Shown: piece by piece, positions 58,136-64,000 of the stretch
Position numbering within the stretch: the first letter of the stretch is position 1
Layout: every line of letters starts with the position of its first letter
NCBI GenBank assembly: GCA_015499995.1
Contig: JADNRV010000115.1
Location: 62,001 to 126,000, forward strand
Origin: Flammula alnicola
Lineage: Eukaryota > Basidiomycota > Agaricomycetes > Agaricales > Strophariaceae
DNA: 64,000 nucleotides
Direction of reading: 5' to 3'
Program-made: the position numbers and the translations under genes
Notes under the pieces: model-generated
What the model was told of the DNA's origin: nothing
What the model saw: the letters and a program-made list of their open reading frames with translations, nothing else
The model's database searches: none

Positions 58136-60962
58136 CTATTGCTTTTGCTGTATCCCGCGTTTCCAAACCGAAATCCTGGACTTGAATCCCGAATACCATT
58201 TCCGCGGCGGTGCCTGCAACGCGCTAGCATGGGTCATTGGACCATTTAATCTCGACTTGGGATGGTATGGTCGCTCTGCCGTTTCCTGCGCTGTTCGTCG
58301 TTCGTCCTGGACAATCACAGTGTTTTGCCTCTCCTGTGAAGGTGTTGAGCTCGCTCGCTCATCTCGTATGGGTACCTGGATGAGTGGTGGGTTGTGTTCA
58401 TCCCATGCAGGTACGCATGCTGAGTGTTGCTCGTTCTCTTCAGACGCCAGATCTCGCTCGTCCTGGATATGGGCCGAGCTTTGTTCTCGCAAGGAAGGGA
58501 ATGCTTCATATGTCTGCCCATGGTTTGTAGTCAGAATGTGTCCTTGGAGATTGACAGTTTTCGCCCTACCTTTGCCATATAATCTACAAGAGAGTTCGTC
58601 CACTCAGCCCACGTTTCCACGGCAAAAATGGAAAGGAATTTTCGGCGGAAATGGGACTCAAGGTGAGAAACCAGACGAATTCGATACTCGTACGAGGAAG
58701 AGACTTGGCGTAAATCTTCTGTCATTGAATTGAACCCGATAATTTTTTGAAGGGAGAGATAAACATCGAACCGAGGTGCTGCATTCTCAAGGAAGCATGG
58801 CGCGCATCTCGTAGAGAGATCCATGATGCGCGTCTTGACTTTCTGATTCTCTTCACTAACAACCTCAGGCTGTGAGCGCGAATGCTAAGGAGAAACTGGA
58901 CAGACTTACACTGATAGGGCGATAAAATGGCAACAATGAAGGGCGGCATAGGCATATCTATTCCCACTCATTGCCGATACCCCTAACAGTTTGGTGTCGC
59001 CAAAGAAAGCAGCGAGCTCTGACCGAGAAATCAAGGACCAATGGAACTGCAGTTCGGGATCTTCGAGGACGTTTGCAAAGGTATCGCTTTTGAGATAGCT
59101 GTTAATGTGGGAGCGTTAGACAATCCAGCCCATCGGAGGAGCTTCTAGAGGCATACCTGGTGGCGGCTAGACTGTCTAATGGAAGTTTTTGTAGTTGATC
59201 CGATATCCATTCCTGAAGTTGACCGACAACCTTCAACGGGATATGGGGTGTTTGAAATGAAGATGATTTTCTGTGCTGAAAAGTAATTGCATGAAAAAAG
59301 AGGTTGACCAAGCAGGACAGCAATGACGGAGAAATACCTCCCGTAGAATAAATCTGAGAAAACTTGCCATGGGTATAGTCCTGCCTGCTAACTCGGAAGC
59401 GACCTTTAAAGATGCTTTCATATCACAGTCAGAAAAGGCATCATGAATCTCCGAGGGAGCTTCTCGAATGCTGTCCGCGAAATGTCCAAGAGCATCGTTG
59501 AAGATACTGTAGGAGAGGGTGAGGCCCTTGGGAAATTTGTCTACTGGAGATGTGGAAAACTCATCAATTGTGCTGTCAATCTGGCACCAACACTTACATT
59601 TTGAGATGTAGAAGAGGCAACGGCAGAAAAGATGAACGCAAATACTGTTGCTATTGGCGTAAAATCTTCCGGCACGGGTCTCATCCAGCAAGAAGTCCGG
59701 AAGAGAGGCATGAAGGAACTTGATCCGTGCGCTTTCAATTTCCACTATTGACGAAAGGTCAGTTAAAGTAAGTTCGACATTGCCCTCTCCGAGATCAAGC
59801 AAGCGCCTAATTAAGAGAATCTCGCTCGTTGGCAAGTCGACAAGGGGTGTTACCACCGGCATAAGGTGAACACGGAGGATTTGGAGAACGAGATCAGAAT
59901 CCTCGGTGCTTGCAAAAATATAGGTGTATAATGCATCGAGTTCCGCGTACGGTTGATTTTTCGCATCTTTGACAAGCTCGACGATGATTCGCAAGCTCTC
60001 GACGGGATGCTGCCGAGGCGATTGGATGTACTTGCTAACCGTAGCAGCATAGATGAATTGGCCAGACGATTTCTCGACGAGTTTCTCGATATCGCAGAGG
60101 GCAGGCCAATCTAAGGGAATGATCTTTCGGAGAGGATGCGTGTCTCTAATTTTTGCCAAATTGTCGACAAGGAAACTTCGAATATCGTCATCGGGTTTCC
60201 ACGAACTGTCTAGTGGTAGTTGCCGGAGGAAGGGAGCAAGGTCGCGATCACCAAAAGCGGACTGGATATTCTGTTCAGGCCGACTCGCAATGAGCAGTTT
60301 ATGTGGGAAATTGTGGTTCATCCGCGCGAGGGCTGCCACGAACGCGTTGACAAGGGCGCTCTGCGCGTCTTTGTTGCGACATTCATCTAGACCGTCAATG
60401 ATAATGATCTTAGGAAATACTGGTGTGGACCATAAATCGGAGAGGTATGAAAGGGGAGTGGTGATCAATTTGTCGATCTGTGTGTCCAGTGATAAATCGA
60501 AGATAAACTGGTTGTTGAGCATTGCCGTGGTGATATGGCACCGAAATTCTGGGATGTTTTCCGCCATCTGGTATGCAAGAGTCGCCACCAAGTATTTCTC
60601 GTCACTTCGTTTAATGTCGGCGGCCGTCCTTGAAAAGAAGAATGAACAGGAAAGTCGACCTTGCTCCTCACACATCTGAGCAATGGTCCGTGCTATTGCG
60701 GACTTGCCAGCTCCGGCAGCACCGCGCATCCACATCGCACGATGACTGTCGTTGGTATCATCAAGCCACGCCATTATTTCGTCCAGGATGGCGACTCGGG
60801 TATTCGGATGACATTTGGGGGCATCATAGTTTGCGTCGGCGGTATGAAACGCTCCCGGTACTACCTTGGACTTGAGAAGATCCATCCCTAGGATAAATCG
60901 GAGGTCAGTGTACTAGTTGATGGACAGTGCGTCGTGGCGATGTCCTGACCTTCGGGAGCCAT
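58136..60962 (-). CDS. NACHT NLR protein, copy E (full-length model, short N-terminus)
   Basis: Exons 60962-60950, 60887-59598, 59540-59338, 59275-59157, 59098-58912, 58869-58570 and 58513-58136 join in frame (829 aa). The first exon would encode only MAPE-G, so the INGG motif of A-C is absent; upstream GGCGCCCA resembles the end of the A/C first exon but is preceded by a stop. The NACHT exon is 1,290 nt with GAAGAGKSAIA, IIIIDGLDEC and SRPEQNIQSAF. Exon 5 retains the ancestral acceptor (AACAG) that A and C lost. The last exon (TYEAFPSLREQSSAHIQDER ... KSRLNGPMTH) is intact. As in C, full length requires the GTGTAAG donor after exon 5. An unrecognised upstream first exon is possible. Confidence 0.8.
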
Positions 60963-61576
60963 CTGCCAGTGGGCGCCTGCTTCTTGCTAATTAGCGATCT
61001 GTATGTGAGATGAGGTTCAAACAAACTCGATGTCCTTGAGCTGCGTTGGTCCTGGCCGTGCAATACGGTAGCCTGAGAGCAGGACGAGGGAGAAGGGAGA
61101 AATAGCGTCGTGGTCGAAGCGCAGAGTCTTCAACACGACATATCGGCATTGACACCGGCTAATCACATTGCCTCACGGTGATCACTGGGAGAATATTAAT
61201 TGAAACGCCCAACTCGCTGCCTCCCCGTGACGAGCTCCGGCCTGAGGTCAGTACTGCGCCATTTGCATGCAGTGGAAATGGAAGTATGGCAGTTATCAGA
61301 TAAGTGTGTCGAACCTTGCATATGCAAATAAACTGCCTGTTTGGTTTAGTTATTTTTGGAGCTCCGCTCAAATCTACCTCGAGGCCGCCTTGGCATTGCC
61401 GCAACAGGCTCAGTGCACGCCTTACACTCAAGATTTACATCTGAGTTGTATTAATCGACCATCTGGAAATTTAGTCTCAAGATGCAGCCCTCGAATCGCA
61501 TCTCCTGATTGGACTTCGGTATCCGAGTTAGCCTTATGAAAAGTCGTCCGATGTCCGCTCGTATCATGGGCGGATA
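60963..61576. other. Spacer between NLR E and the P450 gene
   Basis: Divergent intergenic region without coding evidence. It holds the promoters of both neighbours. Confidence 0.4.
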
Positions 61577-61592
61577 AGTATATATATATACT
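61577..61592 (+). promoter_or_regulatory. TATA box of the P450 gene
   Basis: An uninterrupted run of alternating TA at 61579-61590, about 45 bp upstream of the ATG at 61633, is the only strong TATA-like element near the gene start. Confidence 0.5.
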
Positions 61593-61632
61593 CGATCCAT
61601 GGACAAAGCTCTTCTCTTTAATCGCTAGCATT

Positions 61633-63872
61633 ATGCTGACGCCCCAGGTTGATCTGCTTGCTGCTCTGGCGACTTGTCTCGTTATTCTCCACCTCTCCTT
61701 CAAACACGTCAAGTCATCATGCTCTCGTTTGCCTCTTCCGCCTGGACCAAAAGGACTACCGCTGATTGGAAACCTCAAAGACTTGCCCGCCAGCTTTGAG
61801 TGGTATACGTATCATAAATGGTCCAAGGAGCTCGGTATGCATATGCTTTCGTCCTCCAGCACAAGACCATAAATTAATGAGAATATCACAGGCACTGACA
61901 TTATGCACCTTGACGTTGCAGGCACTAGCTTTATCGTTTTGGACACATCAGAAGTGGCCATTGATCTTCTTGAGAAACGATCATCCATTTACTCTGGAAG
62001 GTTCGAATCTATTCTATCTGTGTAGAGTTTCTGACTCATACTCAATTACGCATAGAGCACGGATGCCTATGATCAACGAATTAATGGGGTGGAGCTTCCA
62101 TTTTGCATTCATGGATTACGGTATGGTATTCGTCCTATATAACTAAACTTAACCGGTTATACTCATTGACGCTATCACTGCAGGTGACCGATGGTAAGGA
62201 TGTCCATAGAAGGCTCGTGTTCCAACTCACAGATTTTATTTTACTAAGGCGCCGAAGTCGCCGTGTGATGCATCAGAACTTCCATCCTGTTGCTGCACTT
62301 CAATTCCGGCCACACTCACTGAAAGCGACGCGTAACCTACTCAACAGATTGCTCGATATCCCGGACGACGTTATAGGGAACCTCAGGCAGTACGTTTAAT
62401 TATTATATTAATTTATTGTTTAGATGCTGATTTCAGGTGTTAAGCATGGCTGGCGAGACCATTATGTCGGTCGCATATGGCGTGGACGTTCAGGGCAAAG
62501 ACGACCCTTACATCAATACAGCCGAGGCAGCCGTTCATCCGTTCCTCGCAGCTGCAGTTCCTGGGGCTTTTCTCGTCGATGTGCTTCCATTCCTAAAATA
62601 TGTCCCAGAATGGGTGCCTGGTGCTGGATTTCAGAAGAAGGGGAAGGAATGGAAGAAGTTGGCAAAGGCGATGACTGAAGTGCCATTTGCGGCTACGAAG
62701 AGAAATATGGTACGTGGTCAATGCGTATGAATCGTGTTCAGCGCAATAAAATATTCAATAGGCTGCAGGGATTTCACCTCCTTGTTTCTCGTCTCTCAGT
62801 CTTGAAAAAATGTATGAAGGGATTGGGGACGAGGCATATACAGAAGACATAATTCAGGACGCGGCTGGGAGTATGTACGCCGGTCAGTAGTTATCTTTGC
62901 ACAAGTATGTCCATTTCGGCGTAATACTCATTTCGACATTCCCTAGCTGGATCCGACACGGTACGTTGTTACCTAGACTTATGAAAATTCTAGTTGTACT
63001 GAAGCAAACACAGACTGTTTCTGCTATGGCGTCGTGCATTCTTGGTCTGCTTGAATACCCCCATGTCCTGAAGAAGGCTCAGGAAGAATTGGATCGTGTC
63101 CTAAAGCCTGGTCATCTCCCGGATTTCGATGATGAGCTAGCTTTGCCTTATATAACGGCTATCGTTAAAGAGACTCTTCGATGGAGAGATGTCGTTCCCA
63201 TCGGTGCGTAGCCGACAATTGAGAAGCGCATTCTATAACTGACCGTTTCTCGTCAGCTGTCCCTCATCTCCTTCATGTTGATGATGAATACCGGGGCTAT
63301 CACCTTCCAGCCGGTTCTATTATTATACCAAATGCATGGTACGAACACCTTTCCTACTATTCATTGTGCTGCGTACGGACTGAAGACATAACTAATAGGG
63401 CCATGCTCCATGACGAAGAAATCTACCCTGATCCATTCTCCTTCAACCCGGATCGGTTCATGAAGGACGGCAAGATCGATAGTTCTGTTCGTGATCCTGC
63501 CCACGCTTGCTGGGGTTTTGGAAGACGGTCTTTATTCCCAATCTAAACCGTCGTTCATGTGACTGAGTCCTTTGTAGCATTTGTCCAGGGCGCTACATGG
63601 CCTTTTCCGCCATCTGGATCGCTGTGGCGTCGATGCTCTCAGTTTTCGACATCAAGAAAGCCGTGGACGAGAATGGGAACGTCATTGAACCTAGTCACGA
63701 ATATAAGTCTGCTATCGTTTGGTAAGATATACTCTAATCTCGTTTATGCTGGTCAGTAGTTAACGTCTTTTGCCCAACAAGTGTTCCTAAACCCTTCAAG
63801 TGCGCCATAACTCCTCGTTCCAAGGATGCAGAATTGCTCATCCGAGCGGGCATAAACCACGATTTCTTCTGA
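61633..63872 (+). CDS. Cytochrome P450 monooxygenase
   Basis: Thirteen exons join without a frame error into 520 aa: 61633-61834, 61892-62000, 62056-62120, 62184-62193, 62249-62389, 62445-62709, 62762-62882, 62947-62960, 63014-63203, 63257-63338, 63399-63527, 63578-63721, 63782-63872. An N-terminal hydrophobic anchor is followed by the hinge LPPGPKGLPLIGN. The I-helix AAGSDTT is near 305-310, ExxR is in KETLR (362-365), FNPDRF follows, and the heme loop FGRRICPGR has its cysteine at ~445. It is an ER-bound class II enzyme needing P450 reductase. The overall sequence resembles the O-methylsterigmatocystin-oxidoreductase-like P450s common in mushrooms; the substrate is unknown. Two exons are only 10 and 14 nt. 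No biosynthetic neighbours are visible. Confidence 0.92.
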
Positions 63873-64000
63873 GCACCGCTGAGTCATGAATTCCAAGTCG
63901 ATTTCAAATGAAAGTGCCTATCCGTTGATGACTTCATGTACTCTCGCGGTGTCCCAAACTCCTGATGATGCGTATTCGTACCAAGCTGCCGCCGACATCT

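Noticed and set aside
1..64000. CRISPR arrays, rRNA or bacterial operons
   Set aside because: No spaced direct repeats, rRNA-like conserved blocks or ribosome-binding-site-led gene strings were seen; the gene structure is eukaryotic throughout.

Overview
The window is from a filamentous fungus, most likely a mushroom-forming basidiomycete (Agaricomycetes). The evidence is short introns of about 50-70 nt with CTRAY-type branch sites, NACHT-type NLR genes and HET-domain genes in several copies, an intron-dense cytochrome P450, and low-complexity Ser/Pro-rich host proteins. There is no operon structure and there are no bacterial-type features. I found no rRNA, convincing tRNA or CRISPR array. 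All gene models are read by eye from frames, splice signals and comparison of copies inside the window.

Left part (1-22 kb). This is ordinary gene space with some accessory genes: an edge-truncated seven-helix receptor-like gene, a TA-flanked inverted-repeat element, a MOB-family (phocein-like) gene with a very long acidic tail, a tandem pair of HET-domain genes (one open, one with three one-base deletions), a DUF7330-like gene, three small or uncertain genes (one a DUF2945-like AT-hook protein with a broken frame), and the peroxisomal import gene PEX13.

Centre and right (22-61 kb). The dominant theme is a family of NACHT NLR genes, called here A (+), B, C, D and E (all -). They share an NACHT core with Walker A GAAGAGKS and Walker B IIIDGLDEC, followed by about 400 residues of unknown C-terminal region. 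C, D and E can be assembled into full-length seven-exon (C, E) or six-intron (D) models of 854, 897 and 829 aa. A and B are altered at the 3' end. Between them lie three decayed copies (R1, R2, R3) of a second NLR type, a 3' relic of another NLR, a duplicated stub of the PEX13 5' end, DUF7137 gene fragments, an hAT-like MITE with a perfect 8-bp target duplication (and an empty homologous site elsewhere in the window), and a 1.16-kb inverted-repeat element that carries a piece of the host VPS11 gene. Single-copy genes inside this zone are a DUF6914-like gene, a DUF7137-like gene and a 1,273-aa low-complexity protein.

Right end (61.6-63.9 kb). A complete 13-exon cytochrome P450 (520 aa) with two micro-exons of 10 and 14 nt.

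How the parts relate. NACHT and HET proteins are the known classes of fungal non-self recognition and programmed-cell-death regulators. The block therefore looks like a birth-and-death NLR cluster: N-termini are exchanged between copies (a short glycine/asparagine motif, a hydrophobic leader, or almost nothing), while the NACHT core stays constant. Transposon insertion, segmental duplication and microdeletion are all visible between paralogues.
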